From: Microvirga massiliensis
GTDB taxonomy: Bacteria > Pseudomonadota > Alphaproteobacteria > Rhizobiales > Beijerinckiaceae
Assembly: GCF_001006805.1 (NCBI RefSeq)
Contig: NZ_LN811352.1
Coordinates: 680,454-744,453 of the forward strand
Length of the DNA: 64,000 nt
Direction of reading: 5' to 3'
Below the pieces are notes generated by a model. The model was not told the DNA's origin. It searched no databases and worked only from the letters and a program-made list of their open reading frames with translations. Both the position numbers and the translations under genes were made by a program. Below are positions 35,623 to 44,319 of the stretch, one piece after another (positions within the stretch are counted from its first letter, which is position 1; every line of letters starts with the position of its first letter).

Positions 35623-36480
35623 TCAGCTCTCGGTCGCATCACCGCCATTGGGATGCAAAAATGTCCCCGTGATGTAGGACGAGTCCTCGCAAGCCAGGAA
35701 AAGAAAGCATGGCGCGACTTCGTTCGGTTGCCCGGGTCTCTTCATGGGTGTCTGTGCGCCGAATGATGCCACCTTTTCGGCGGAGAAGGTCGAGGGAATC
35801 AGGGGTGTCCAGATCGGCCCGGGCGCGACCCCGTTGACCCGGATTCCCTTGTCCACGACCGCCTTCGCGAGCGAACGGGTGAACGCCATGATGGCGCCTT
35901 TCGTGGAACTGTAGTCGAGAAGTTCGGGGCTGCCGCGGTAGGAGGTGACCGAACCCGTATTGATGATCGCAGCGCCTCCCTCGAGATGGGGCATGACGGC
36001 CTGCGTCATGTGGAAGTAGCCGAAGATGTTCGTCCGGAATGTTTTCTCCAGCTGCTCGGGGGTGATCTCCGTGATCTCGGGCTTGGGATGCTGTTCACCT
36101 GCGTTGTTCACGAGAACGTGGATGCGCCCGAATTTCGAGATCACCGTCCCGACGGCAGACTTGCAGAAGTCCGGATCTCCAACGTCGCCGGCGATCATCA
36201 GGCAGCGGCGTCCTTCCGCCTCAACGAGCCGCGCCGTTTCACGGGCGTCCTCGCTTTCGTTCAGGTACAGAATTGCAATGTCGGCGCCTTCGCGGGCGAA
36301 GAGAATCGCCACCGCGCGGCCGATGCCACTGTCGCCGCCAGTAATCACTGCGATACGGTCCTGGAGTCGGCCGCTGCCGGGATACCGGGGTTCGTAGGCC
36401 GGTTTGGGGTGCATCGGCGCTTCACGTCCGGGTTGATTGCTCTGCGTCTGTGGAGGCAAGGTCTGCTGATCTGAACTCAT
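35623..36480 (-). CDS. SDR-family oxidoreductase (YghA/GSP39-like stress dehydrogenase)
   Basis: 285 residues from 36480 (MSSDQQTLPPQTQSNQPGRE). The upstream extension of the frame covers an EcfG-type promoter and is not used. A proline-rich N-terminal arm with YEPRYPGSGRLQDR is characteristic of the YghA / general stress protein 39 subgroup. SDR motifs are TGGDSGIGRAVAILFA, LVNNAGEQHP and the catalytic SVTSYRGSPELLDYSSTKGA. The substrate is unknown; members are annotated as glucose or alcohol dehydrogenases. EcfG-type control from 36532-36556 fits the stress assignment. Confidence 0.92.
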   Translation of the reverse strand: MSSDQQTLPPQTQSNQPGREAPMHPKPAYEPRYPGSGRLQDRIAVITGGDSGIGRAVAILFAREGADIAILYLNESEDARETARLVEAEGRRCLMIAGDVGDPDFCKSAVGTVISKFGRIHVLVNNAGEQHPKPEITEITPEQLEKTFRTNIFGYFHMTQAVMPHLEGGAAIINTGSVTSYRGSPELLDYSSTKGAIMAFTRSLAKAVVDKGIRVNGVAPGPIWTPLIPSTFSAEKVASFGAQTPMKRPGQPNEVAPCFLFLACEDSSYITGTFLHPNGGDATES

Positions 36481-36531
36481 GCGAGAATTCTCCTGGGCTG
36501 GAAGGCACGGCAAAGGGCACAATCGGCGGTC

Positions 36532-36556
36532 AACGTTGCCCGGTTTATGCTGTTCC
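36532..36556 (-). promoter_or_regulatory. EcfG-type promoter of the stress SDR (GGAAC-N16-CGTT)
   Basis: Reverse strand -35 GGAAC (36556-36552), -10 CGTT (36535-36532), 16-bp spacer, 52 bp before the start at 36480. Confidence 0.75.
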
Positions 36557-36618
36557 GAATCGTGCCGGAGACGCCCCGGGCAACCTCGCGGCTTGGTTGA
36601 ACGTTGAAGGGAATTTGG

Positions 36619-37641
36619 ATGCGACGATCGCGCGGAGTGCCGCAAGGCCGAGTCGAAACGCTCTGGATCGAGAGCGAAGCTCTCGCCAGCAACCTGCTCG
36701 GGGATCCGACGCGCCGGCGCGTCGACGTCTATGTCCCGGCGGAGGAAACCGGAAGCGGCCTTCCGCTGCTCGTCGACTTGGTTGGATTTACGTCCGGTGG
36801 CCCGGCCCACACGAACTGGAAGGCTTATGGTGAGAACGTTCCCGAGCGCCTCGACAGGCTGATCGGGATGGGCGCCATGCCGCCCGGCGTGGTCGCCTTT
36901 CCGGATTGCTACACCCGCCTCGGCGGGAATCAGTACATCGACAGCAGTGCCGTCGGCCGGTGGGAAACCTTCCTGGTCTCCGAGATGCTGCCACATCTCG
37001 AGGCGCAGTTCGGATGCGGCGGCCCCGGCCGGCGCGGGGTGTTCGGGAAGAGCTCAGGTGGATTCGGAGCCCTCGTCCATGCCCTGAGGCACGGGGGTAC
37101 GGTCTGGAATGCCGCGGCCTGTCATTCGGGAGACATGGGCTTCGAACTTCTCTACCGCGCCGACTTCTGCAACGGGCTGCGCACCCTCGACGAGCATGAT
37201 CTCTCCATCGAGAATTTCATCAGGAAATTCGAGGAGGGCCCCAAGCCGAAGGACAACGATTGGCACACCATCCTGCTGCTGGCTCAAGCAGCAACCTTCG
37301 ATCCGGATCCGGAGAGCTATCTCGGAATTCGCCTCCCTGTCGATCTCAGGACATGCGAGTTGATCCCGAACCGATGGGAGAACTGGCTGCGCTGGGACCC
37401 GCTTCAGTTGGTGCAGGATCCTGCCTGCCTGGACCGGCTGAAGTCACTGAGGGCATTGTTCGTCGATTGCGGCACCAAGGACCAGTACAATCTTGTCTAC
37501 GGAGCCCGCCGGCTTCATGCGATTCTCGAGCGGGAAGGCGTTCCGCACATCTACGAGGAATTCCCGGACAATCACTCCTCGACCGACTACCGGATGGATC
37601 GCAGTCTGCCCATCCTTGCGACGGCGCTCACGAACACCTGA
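36619..37641 (+). CDS. Alpha/beta-hydrolase esterase (S-formylglutathione hydrolase/Fes-like)
   Basis: 340 residues from the ATG at 36619, which has GAAGGGA upstream; an in-frame TTG at 36604 lacks a site. The nucleophile elbow is VFGKSSGGFGALVHALRH (Ser in G-K-S-S-G-G), with YVPAEETGSGLPLLVDLVGF as the first strands and the catalytic His in EEFPDNHSSTDYRM. It belongs to the esterase D/enterochelin-esterase-like superfamily. No signal peptide is apparent. The substrate is unknown. It is divergent from the stress SDR; I see no EcfG-type box of its own. Confidence 0.82.
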   Translation: MRRSRGVPQGRVETLWIESEALASNLLGDPTRRRVDVYVPAEETGSGLPLLVDLVGFTSGGPAHTNWKAYGENVPERLDRLIGMGAMPPGVVAFPDCYTRLGGNQYIDSSAVGRWETFLVSEMLPHLEAQFGCGGPGRRGVFGKSSGGFGALVHALRHGGTVWNAAACHSGDMGFELLYRADFCNGLRTLDEHDLSIENFIRKFEEGPKPKDNDWHTILLLAQAATFDPDPESYLGIRLPVDLRTCELIPNRWENWLRWDPLQLVQDPACLDRLKSLRALFVDCGTKDQYNLVYGARRLHAILEREGVPHIYEEFPDNHSSTDYRMDRSLPILATALTNT

Positions 37642-37915
37642 GTGCGCCGGCCCTGCCGGTGTCATCGGCGGGCAGCCCTGGCGGCGCTCGATCAGCAACC
37701 GCGGAGACGCACGAGGGCCCTTTCCAGCACGACCGGGTGCCGAAACGCGGCATCCCGGCCGCGCCTTTCAGGTCAATGGCGCAGTACTCTTTGGGAAACT
37801 GCCCTTCCCGGAGGCTGGGTCGCATTCGTGCGGAGGCCTGCGCATCGCGCTTCCAGTTGCGCGATGACAGCAGGCCATGTGATGTATCGGCCGGGATCGA
37901 AACTTGAACCGGTCG

Positions 37916-37940
37916 GGAACCAGACCGGGCGTGGGAGGTT
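37916..37940 (+). promoter_or_regulatory. EcfG-type promoter of the second nepR-ecfG pair (GGAAC-N16-GGTT)
   Basis: -35 GGAAC at 37916-37920, -10 GGTT at 37937-37940, 16-bp spacer, 40 bp before the start at 37980. It implies that the second sigma factor is itself switched on by the general stress response. Confidence 0.72.
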
Positions 37941-37979
37941 TCGTTGGCGAGAAGCCGGGGACCATGGTCAGACCAGGGG

Positions 37980-38201
37980 ATGGCGCGCGTCGAGAACACG
38001 AACGGAGGCAATGGCTCGGGCGAGGATGACCCGGAGGTTGGCCTTGCGCCCCATATCCAGGCGCGTATCGGAGCCGGCCTGCAGGCCATGTATTCCGAAC
38101 TCCTGAGACAGCCGATCCCCGACAAGCTGCTCACGCTCCTGGCTGAGCTCGAACAGAAGGACACCCCGTCGGGAGAGTCGGGAGGAGGGAATGAAGGCTG
38201 A
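37980..38201 (+). CDS. Second NepR-like anti-sigma factor
   Basis: 73 residues from 37980 (MARVENTNGGNGSGEDDPEV); an open frame reaches back to 37944 but transcription should begin only near 37947. The NepR core is RIGAGLQAMYSELLRQPIPD and KLLTLLAELE, closely matching the NepR at 34057, after an acidic N-terminus. It overlaps the second sigma gene by 11 bp. It presumably holds that sigma factor, the first EcfG, or both in check under PhyR control; which one cannot be read from sequence. Confidence 0.85.
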   Translation: MARVENTNGGNGSGEDDPEVGLAPHIQARIGAGLQAMYSELLRQPIPDKLLTLLAELEQKDTPSGESGGGNEG

Positions 38202-38733
38202 CGCAGCATTCCGGGATCTTATCCTCGGTGCGATCCCGAGCCTGCGCGCCTTTGCCATTTCCCTGACGAACGATCCGGTTCGCGCCGACGACCTCGTTCA
38301 GGACACGATCCTGCGGGCCTGGTCAAATGCCGAGCGATTCGAGAGCGGAACGAACATCAATGCCTGGCTTTTCACGATCCTCCGCAACCTCTTCCACTCG
38401 GAGTATCGCAAGCAGCGGCGGGAGGTAGAGGACGCCGACGGCTCCTATGCGGCTCGGTTGAAGACGCATCCGGAGCAACAGGCTCATCTGGATTTCGACG
38501 ATTTCCGTGCCGCGCTCGCCAAGCTTTCGGCAGACCACCGGGAGGCACTGCTCCTCGTGGGAGCGGAGGGCTTGTCCTACGAAGAGGCGGCGGCCGTTTG
38601 CGGCGTAGCGGTCGGGACCATCAAGAGCCGCGTGAACCGGGCTCGCGCCCGTCTGGCCGAGCTCCTGAATGTTCAGTCCGATTCCGAGATCGGCCCTGAT
38701 GACCTCGTGAAAGCCATCGTGGCTCCTTCCTGA
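38191..38733 (+). CDS. Second EcfG-type ECF sigma factor
   Basis: 180 residues, a close paralogue of EcfG at 34281: region 2 has RADDLVQDTILRAWSNAERF and NINAWLFTILRNLFHSEYRK, region 4 has SYEEAAAVCGVAVGTIKSRV. The promoter-recognition residues in both regions are nearly the same as in the first copy, so the promoter specificity should overlap. Multiple EcfG paralogues occur in Methylobacterium and Rhizobium. Its own promoter is of the EcfG type, suggesting a positive feedback or a cascade. Confidence 0.92.
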   Translation: MKADAAFRDLILGAIPSLRAFAISLTNDPVRADDLVQDTILRAWSNAERFESGTNINAWLFTILRNLFHSEYRKQRREVEDADGSYAARLKTHPEQQAHLDFDDFRAALAKLSADHREALLLVGAEGLSYEEAAAVCGVAVGTIKSRVNRARARLAELLNVQSDSEIGPDDLVKAIVAPS

Positions 38734-38887
38734 TCGTCTGCCCGGCAATCGTCTGGAGATGTTAAATTGGCTCGAACCTGTAGGGGTTTGAGCGTCCCGG
38801 CGAACGCTGAAACCATAGAACCCTTTGTCCGCTATCCGAGAGCAGGCGCCCTGACTGGTCGATGAGGACCCGGACTCTCCGCCATGG

Positions 38888-40126
38888 TCAGAGTGACGCC
38901 TGCCCCTCAAGCTCTCTGAGCCGCCGCTCTTCTTCGACGATGTAGTCCCTGGTGACGGGAACGGCATCGCGCGTCTCGGCGAGAAGCAGTTGGAACACCA
39001 TGTTTGAGCCGTTCAAAAAACCGAGTTCCACGGCAGCCAGATAGAACTCCCACATGCGCGCGAAACGCTCGCCCATCTGCCTGACGACTTCGGCCCGTCG
39101 CACCTCGAAGCGCTCGCGCCAGTGCTTGATGGTCCAGTAGTAGTGGAGGCGCAGGATCTCGCAGTCCGCAACCCAGAGGCCGACGCGCTCCGTCGATGCG
39201 AACACCTCCGAGAGCGCCGGTGCATAACCACCGGGGAAGATGTATTTTCGAATGAACGGGGCCGTCGATCCCGGGGGTGTCATACGTCCGATCGCATGAA
39301 TCATCGCGAAGCCGTCGGGCTCGAGCAGTCGTTGGACGGACCGAAAATATTCGTCGAAATGGGCGACCCCGACATGCTCCATCATGCCGACGGACACGAC
39401 GCGGTCGAAGCGACCGGCAAGTTCCCGGTAATCCTGTTCGACAAAGGTGATTTCGCCCGCCGCACCTGCCTCCTCCGCCTTTTGCCGGGATACCGCGAGC
39501 TGCTCTGGGGAGACGTTGATCGCTGTGACCTGCGCTCCACAGACCTTCGCAAGATAGATTGCGAGCCCACCCCATCCGGAGCCGATTTCAGCGACCTTCA
39601 TGCCCGGCTCGAGCTTCAGCTTGGCAGCGATATGGCGGAACTTCGCGACCTGAGCATCCTCCAGGCTTTGCTCCGGCCGCTCGAAATAAGCGCAGGAATA
39701 CGCCATCCGCCGATCGAGCCAGAGCTCATAGAAGGAAGCCGGATGGTCATAATGCTCGCGGACATTCTCCGCGGCCCGGCCGAGAGGATTGGCTTGGTGG
39801 ACACCGCGCAACGTCTTCCAAACACGACGCAACCCCTTCTGAATCGGGTGCGCGCCAAGGCTCTTCCGGTTGACCGAGAACAGGGCAAGAAGATCATAGA
39901 CCGTGGAGCCGTCCTCGAACACGAGCCGGCCGTCCATGTAGGCCTCAGCAGCCTTGAGCTCCGGGTTGAGGAAGATCTCGCGCTCGACCTTCTCGTCCGT
40001 GAACCGGATCGTGACCGAAGGCCCCTCCCCGCCCGACCCGAAGCTGTGGCGCATGCCCTCCGGATCGATCACGACGAGACGGCCGACCTGAACGAAGCGC
40101 CGTAGGAGATGAGGCAGGAGAAACAT
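38888..40126 (-). CDS. Cyclopropane-fatty-acyl-phospholipid synthase-family methyltransferase
   Basis: 412 residues. The N-terminal domain (VTIRFTDEKVEREIFLNPEL, AAEAYMDGRLVFEDGS) and the SAM-binding motif MKVAEIGSGWGGLAIYLAK near residue 180 match the CFA synthase family, as do FDRVVSVGMMEHVG and FIRKYIFPGGYAPALSE. The enzyme would methylenate unsaturated acyl chains of membrane phospholipids with S-adenosylmethionine. CFA synthesis is linked to stress, and the gene follows the stress island, but no EcfG-type box is visible upstream. Confidence 0.9.
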   Translation of the reverse strand: MFLLPHLLRRFVQVGRLVVIDPEGMRHSFGSGGEGPSVTIRFTDEKVEREIFLNPELKAAEAYMDGRLVFEDGSTVYDLLALFSVNRKSLGAHPIQKGLRRVWKTLRGVHQANPLGRAAENVREHYDHPASFYELWLDRRMAYSCAYFERPEQSLEDAQVAKFRHIAAKLKLEPGMKVAEIGSGWGGLAIYLAKVCGAQVTAINVSPEQLAVSRQKAEEAGAAGEITFVEQDYRELAGRFDRVVSVGMMEHVGVAHFDEYFRSVQRLLEPDGFAMIHAIGRMTPPGSTAPFIRKYIFPGGYAPALSEVFASTERVGLWVADCEILRLHYYWTIKHWRERFEVRRAEVVRQMGERFARMWEFYLAAVELGFLNGSNMVFQLLLAETRDAVPVTRDYIVEEERRLRELEGQASL

Positions 40127-40475
40127 CGGCGAATAGCTCTCGGAGAATCAGTGGCGGGACTAGCCCAGCATATGATACCGCGGCACTTCGAGGGCAGGCG
40201 CCCCGAACGGCTCGTCTTATGCGTCCCCAAGAACACCGCGACGAAGCCGGCGGGTGCTCGCGTATGTCGCAGCAGAAGGCCACAGGCCGAAAGCGCGCCT
40301 TTCACCGTAGGTTGGTCGCCCGAGGCCTGGTTCACCGCAGAGGTGCCTGCACCGCAGGCTCTTTCCCGGGGCGCAGTTCCGTGTAAGGGAGGCCGCGCCA
40401 CAAAGCCTACCCTTCGTCGATCAATCCGGCGCTCTCGGCGTTAGTGCTGCGAACGGCTCTTGCAGAGGATCAGCC
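40127..40475. other. Divergent intergenic region
   Basis: 349 bp between the CFA synthase-like gene (leftward) and the acidic-protein gene (rightward). It should hold both promoters. I found no EcfG-type box, palindrome or RNA structure that I would defend. Confidence 0.4.
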
Positions 40476-40802
40476 ATGTTTACCCTAGAGATCGACGGGA
40501 AGCCCATCGCCGTTACGGACGCCGAGGAATCGCAGGCCCGGGAACTTTTCCAGAGCCAAGCCTTCAAGGACGACCTCCTCGAGATGGAGAGCGACGGAAA
40601 GGCTCTTTGGGACGGCAAGAAGCCCCTCAATGTCAGGCCGGCCTCGGACGACGAAATCGAAGCCTTCGACGACACCATGGACGAAGATGAGGACGACGAT
40701 CAGTACGAGGACGACGAGGACGAGGAAGAAGGTATCAACGTCCTGTTCCTCGTGCCGGTCGACGACGTCGATGAGGATGATGATTCCGGCGCCACCAGCT
40801 GA
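40476..40802 (+). CDS. Small acidic protein of unknown function
   Basis: 108 residues with AGAGGA upstream of the ATG. The N-terminal 60 residues look folded (MFTLEIDGKPIAVTDAEESQ, later LWDGKKPLNVRPASDDEIEA); residues about 66-87 are almost all Asp and Glu, then a short hydrophobic stretch INVLFLVPVDDV and another acidic tail. No family is recognised. The acidic tail could bind a basic protein or nucleic-acid-binding partner. It lies 18 bp before the DEAD-box helicase and is probably cotranscribed with it. Confidence 0.75.
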   Translation: MFTLEIDGKPIAVTDAEESQARELFQSQAFKDDLLEMESDGKALWDGKKPLNVRPASDDEIEAFDDTMDEDEDDDQYEDDEDEEEGINVLFLVPVDDVDEDDDSGATS

Positions 40803-40820
40803 CGCGCGTGAGGCTCAACC

Positions 40821-42617
40821 GTGGATATCCAACCCGACGCGCCGCTGACGGCCTTCGCGGGGTCCCATCCAAGCCTACAGCGCGCGTTGCAGGAGCGCGG
40901 CTTTCATGAGCCGACACCCGTGCAAGCAGCCGTGCTCCGGCCGGATGCCGAGGGCCGGGACCTCCTGGTCTCGGCTCAGACCGGCTCTGGAAAGACCGTC
41001 GCCTATGGACTCGCCCTCGCCTCCACCCTGCTCGACGGAGCCGAACGCTTTCAACGCCCGGCGGAACCGCTGGCTCTGGTCATTGCTCCGACTCGCGAGC
41101 TGGCCCTGCAGGTCCAGCGCGAGCTGATCTGGCTGTACGGCCCCGCCGGGGCGCGAGTTGCCTCTTGCGTCGGGGGAATGGACATCCGACGTGAGGCACG
41201 GGCGCTTGCCGACGGTTGCCACCTCGTCGTTGGCACGCCCGGACGCCTCAGAGACCATCTCGAGCGTGGCCGCCTCGACGTAACTCAGCTCAAGGCGGTC
41301 GTGCTCGACGAGGCCGACGAAATGCTCGATCTCGGCTTCCGAGAGGATCTCGAGTTCATCCTCGACGCGACGCCACCGGAGCGCCGGACCCTGCTTTTCT
41401 CCGCGACGATCCCACGCGAGATCGCCTCGCTGGCCCGTCGCTTTCAGCGGAACGCCCTGCGGATCGACACGATCGACCAGAGCCAGCCCCATGGCGATAT
41501 CGAGTATCGCGCGGTTCGGATTGCGCCGAACGAGATCGAGCACGCCGTCGTCAACCTGCTTCGGTTCTTCGAGGTTCGAGGGGCCATGGTCTTCTGCCAC
41601 ACCCGGGAGGCTGTGCGACATCTTCACGGAAGTCTGCTCGAGCGAGGTTTCGATGCGGTCGCCCTGTCGGGCGAGCTCACGCAGCCGGAGCGGACACGGG
41701 CGCTCCAGGCGCTGCGCGACGGGCGCGCCCGCGTCTGCATCGCAACGGATGTCGCAGCACGCGGCATCGATCTTCCCGACCTCGGCCTCGTGATCCACGC
41801 TGATCTCCCCAGCGACCGCGATACGCTGCTGCACCGCAGCGGGCGGACAGGCCGCGCAGGGCGAAAGGGCGTATGCGTGCTGCTGGTCCCCTATACCCGA
41901 CGACGGCGCGCCGAGGGCCTGCTGGCGCAGGCAGGCATCGATGCACATTGGGGTCCACCACCATCCGCGGACGAGATCCGCATCCGGGATCAGGAAAGGC
42001 TCGGTCGCGAATTGAATGCGATCGATGAGGGTCAGGAAGACGATCTCGCGATGGCCCAGGCTTTGCTCGACGAGCATTCAGCCGAAGAGATCGCTGCTGC
42101 CTTGGTGCGTCTCTACCGGGCTCAGTTGCCCGCGCCGGAGGAACTCTTCGAGGCGGATTCGAAAGCGCAGGACGACAGGCGGGGGCGGCGCAGATCCGAG
42201 GAGGATCGCGCCGGTCGGGAGAAACGCGAGACCCGCGGCCGAGACGGAGGCGCCCAGCGCGGGCCCGACGTCGGCAATACGGTGTGGTTCCGGATGAATG
42301 TGGGGCGCCGCAACAACGCGGACCCGCGCTGGATCTTGCCGGTCATCTGCCGGCTGGGACACGTGACCAGGAAGGATGTCGGCACGATCCGCATCTTCGA
42401 TCGCGATACGAAGTTCGAAATCGCCGAGCACGCCGCGGCCCGGTTTGCCGCCTCCGCCGCGCGGACACCCGACGACGAGGATATTCGAATCGAGCCGGCA
42501 GCCCCCGGGGAAGGGCGTGCCCCCCGAAAGGGTGATGGGTCGAAGCGCCGCTCCGGCAGCGAAAAGCCCTCGCGGAAGGGGGCACCTCCCTCAAAACCGA
42601 AGCGAAACAAGCGCTAG
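40821..42617 (+). CDS. DEAD-box ATP-dependent RNA helicase (DeaD/CsdA-type)
   Basis: 598 residues, GTG start. Helicase motifs in order: Q-motif GFHEPTPVQAAVL, I SAQTGSGKTVAYG, Ia APTRELALQ, Ib GTPGRLRDHL, II VLDEADEMLDLG, III FSATIPREIASL, V IATDVAARGIDLPDLG and VI HRSGRTGRAGRKG. After a charged linker, a DbpA-type RNA-binding domain (VWFRMNVGRRNNADPRWILP) and a basic tail complete the protein. It should unwind structured mRNA or rRNA, for example in ribosome assembly or cold and stress adaptation. Confidence 0.94.
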   Translation: MDIQPDAPLTAFAGSHPSLQRALQERGFHEPTPVQAAVLRPDAEGRDLLVSAQTGSGKTVAYGLALASTLLDGAERFQRPAEPLALVIAPTRELALQVQRELIWLYGPAGARVASCVGGMDIRREARALADGCHLVVGTPGRLRDHLERGRLDVTQLKAVVLDEADEMLDLGFREDLEFILDATPPERRTLLFSATIPREIASLARRFQRNALRIDTIDQSQPHGDIEYRAVRIAPNEIEHAVVNLLRFFEVRGAMVFCHTREAVRHLHGSLLERGFDAVALSGELTQPERTRALQALRDGRARVCIATDVAARGIDLPDLGLVIHADLPSDRDTLLHRSGRTGRAGRKGVCVLLVPYTRRRRAEGLLAQAGIDAHWGPPPSADEIRIRDQERLGRELNAIDEGQEDDLAMAQALLDEHSAEEIAAALVRLYRAQLPAPEELFEADSKAQDDRRGRRRSEEDRAGREKRETRGRDGGAQRGPDVGNTVWFRMNVGRRNNADPRWILPVICRLGHVTRKDVGTIRIFDRDTKFEIAEHAAARFAASAARTPDDEDIRIEPAAPGEGRAPRKGDGSKRRSGSEKPSRKGAPPSKPKRNKR

Positions 42618-42633
42618 AGCGCCGCACTGGAGG

Positions 42634-42666
42634 CGTGACGGTTCGAGATCATCGAAAACCGTCACG
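42634..42666 (+). terminator. Hairpin after the helicase gene
   Basis: CGTGACGGTT (42634-42643) and AACCGTCACG (42657-42666) form a perfect 10-bp stem 17 bp after the helicase stop. There is no T-run, so Rho-independent function is uncertain; it may serve both converging genes. Confidence 0.5.
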
Positions 42667-42728
42667 GAATTTCCTCGCCAGTCGACTCCTGATCGATTCC
42701 TCCGGCCAGGATAGGGACCGATAGACCA

Positions 42729-43112
42729 TCAGGTCGTCCGACGCTGCGCGACCCACCGGCCCGAGCAGCCGAGCATGTTGAGCTTCCAAGAGCCCGAGCC
42801 GCGATTGAGCTTGAGGTGTCCGGTTGCATCTGCCTTGGCGATGCTGCGCCGGAAATCGAGGTCGACCAAGCCGTCCGGGTTGACCTGCCCGGTGACTTTC
42901 GTAGGAGCATCGCCTGGCGCCGGAATATACCGTACGTCGCCGCTATCGATCGCCAGCGTATAGCCATAAGTCCTGTCGCAGAGGCCCGAGTCCGTGACCA
43001 TCTGAACGCTCCAGACATCATTGAAGCGATCCTTGTCCGATGCGGCCTCGGAAACGCCAAAGCTCATCATTCCGACCCCCAGAGCAAGGGCTGCCAGCGC
43101 ATGCTTCGTCAT
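42729..43112 (-). CDS. Exported protein of unknown function (127 residues)
   Basis: Started at 43112 (MTKHALAALALGVGMMSFGV), giving a signal peptide with cleavage near SEA; the long upstream frame is not convincing. The mature domain (RFNDVWSVQMVTDSGLCDRT, YGYTLAIDSGDVRYIPA, GHLKLNRGSGSWKLNMLGCS) is beta-rich and has two cysteines likely to pair in the periplasm. The repeated strand-turn pattern resembles small periplasmic domains annotated only as hypothetical in Methylobacteriaceae. Function unknown. Confidence 0.75.
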   Translation of the reverse strand: MTKHALAALALGVGMMSFGVSEAASDKDRFNDVWSVQMVTDSGLCDRTYGYTLAIDSGDVRYIPAPGDAPTKVTGQVNPDGLVDLDFRRSIAKADATGHLKLNRGSGSWKLNMLGCSGRWVAQRRTT

Positions 43113-43637
43113 CGTCTTATCTCCATCGCCGGTCATCACGGCCTGGTCGCGCATGTGTCTTGGGAGGGGCTGCGGGTCCGTGGCCGCGCAATGTCTCGAG
43201 GCGAGATGGGTTTTCGATCTCGGAACGCACGCGAGGCGGCAATCTGTCGTGCTCTTTATCTTTCGGTGCTGTGTCACGCCCGGACCCCGTGCGCATCAGG
43301 CCAGACCCACTGGACTCCGTCCTTGTCAGCCGTGCCGGAGTTACAGCGGCAGGAAGTCCGATTCAGCGTGCAATTGTGATCCAACATCAAAGGGGGCGAG
43401 CTTGACCTTACCTCCTTGAGGGCGGGTTCATCTGCTCCATCTGCCTCCTGAGGAGCATGTTCCTGCATCGATCGGCCGATGCCCCTTTCCCGTCTCTGCC
43501 CACAGGAGAGGTCGGCAATGGCGATGGGTTGAATGGCGTCGTTTGCCTAGGAGCAATCCAGGCGGGCCGCCATGGCTGGCCTGCTCACTTCAGGGTGTCG
43601 GGGCGATGAGTTCGAATCGTCGGTTCGGGAGAAGCTC
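43113..43637. other. Divergent intergenic region before the amino acid importer
   Basis: About 525 bp. It must carry the promoter of the rightward amino-acid importer. A reverse frame at 43274-43468 (64 residues) is open but its third codon positions are only moderately GC-rich. No clear operator or riboswitch-like structure was found. Confidence 0.4.
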
Positions 43638-44309
43638 TTGACATATACCTTCCGGTTCGGACCGGTGCTGGAGGCCTATCCGCAACTCCTGGCCGGCGCA
43701 TGGCTGACCATCCAGCTCTCCGCCTCGGCCATGCTGCTCGGGCTGGCCGTCGCGATCATTTGTGCCTGGATCAAGACTTCCGGGCCAAAGCCGATTCGCT
43801 TTCTCGTCGATGTCTATGTCGAGATCATCCGAAATACCCCGTTCCTGGTCCAGATCTTCTTCATCTTCTTCGGATTGCCGGCGCTTGGACTGAGATTGTC
43901 CCCGAACGCCGCTGCATTGCTGGCCATGGTGGTCAATGTCGGAGCCTATGCGACCGAGATCATCCGGGCCGGCATCGAGTCGATTCACAAGGGTCAGGTC
44001 GAGGCAGGCCTGGCGCTCGGCCTCAAGCCATTGCAGGTCTTTCGCTACATCATCCTGAAGCCCGCGCTCCGGACGGTGTATCCTGCGCTCGCCAGCCAGT
44101 TCATTCTCCTGATGCTGACGTCGAGCGTCGTTTCGGCCATATCGGCCGATGATCTTACGTCGAAGGCAAATCTCATCCAGTCGCTGACGTTCACGACATT
44201 CGAGGTCTATCTGGTCGTGACGCTCATATACCTGGTGCTGGCCATGGCGTTCTCGGGACTGTTCTCGACCATCTATCGTCTTGCGTTTTCGTATCCCGAC
44301 AGGCGTTGA
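43638..44309 (+). CDS. Polar amino acid ABC importer permease 1
   Basis: 223 residues from a TTG at 43638 (TTG-ACA-TAT...), preferred over the ATG at 43572 because GGGAG lies just upstream and family members begin with this YTFRFGPVLEAYPQLLAGAW segment. Typical HisM/GlnP features are TIQLSASAMLLGLAVAIICA, EIIRNTPFLVQIFFIFFGLP and the EAA loop IHKGQVEAGLALGLKPLQVF. Together with the next gene it forms the membrane channel. Confidence 0.87.
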   Translation: MTYTFRFGPVLEAYPQLLAGAWLTIQLSASAMLLGLAVAIICAWIKTSGPKPIRFLVDVYVEIIRNTPFLVQIFFIFFGLPALGLRLSPNAAALLAMVVNVGAYATEIIRAGIESIHKGQVEAGLALGLKPLQVFRYIILKPALRTVYPALASQFILLMLTSSVVSAISADDLTSKANLIQSLTFTTFEVYLVVTLIYLVLAMAFSGLFSTIYRLAFSYPDRR

Positions 44310-44319
44310 GGAAAGACGG

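Noticed and set aside
43274-43468. 64-residue reverse frame with several Cys and Trp
   Set aside because: Third codon positions are only moderately GC-rich, no ribosome site is clear and no family is recognised; not enough to call a gene.
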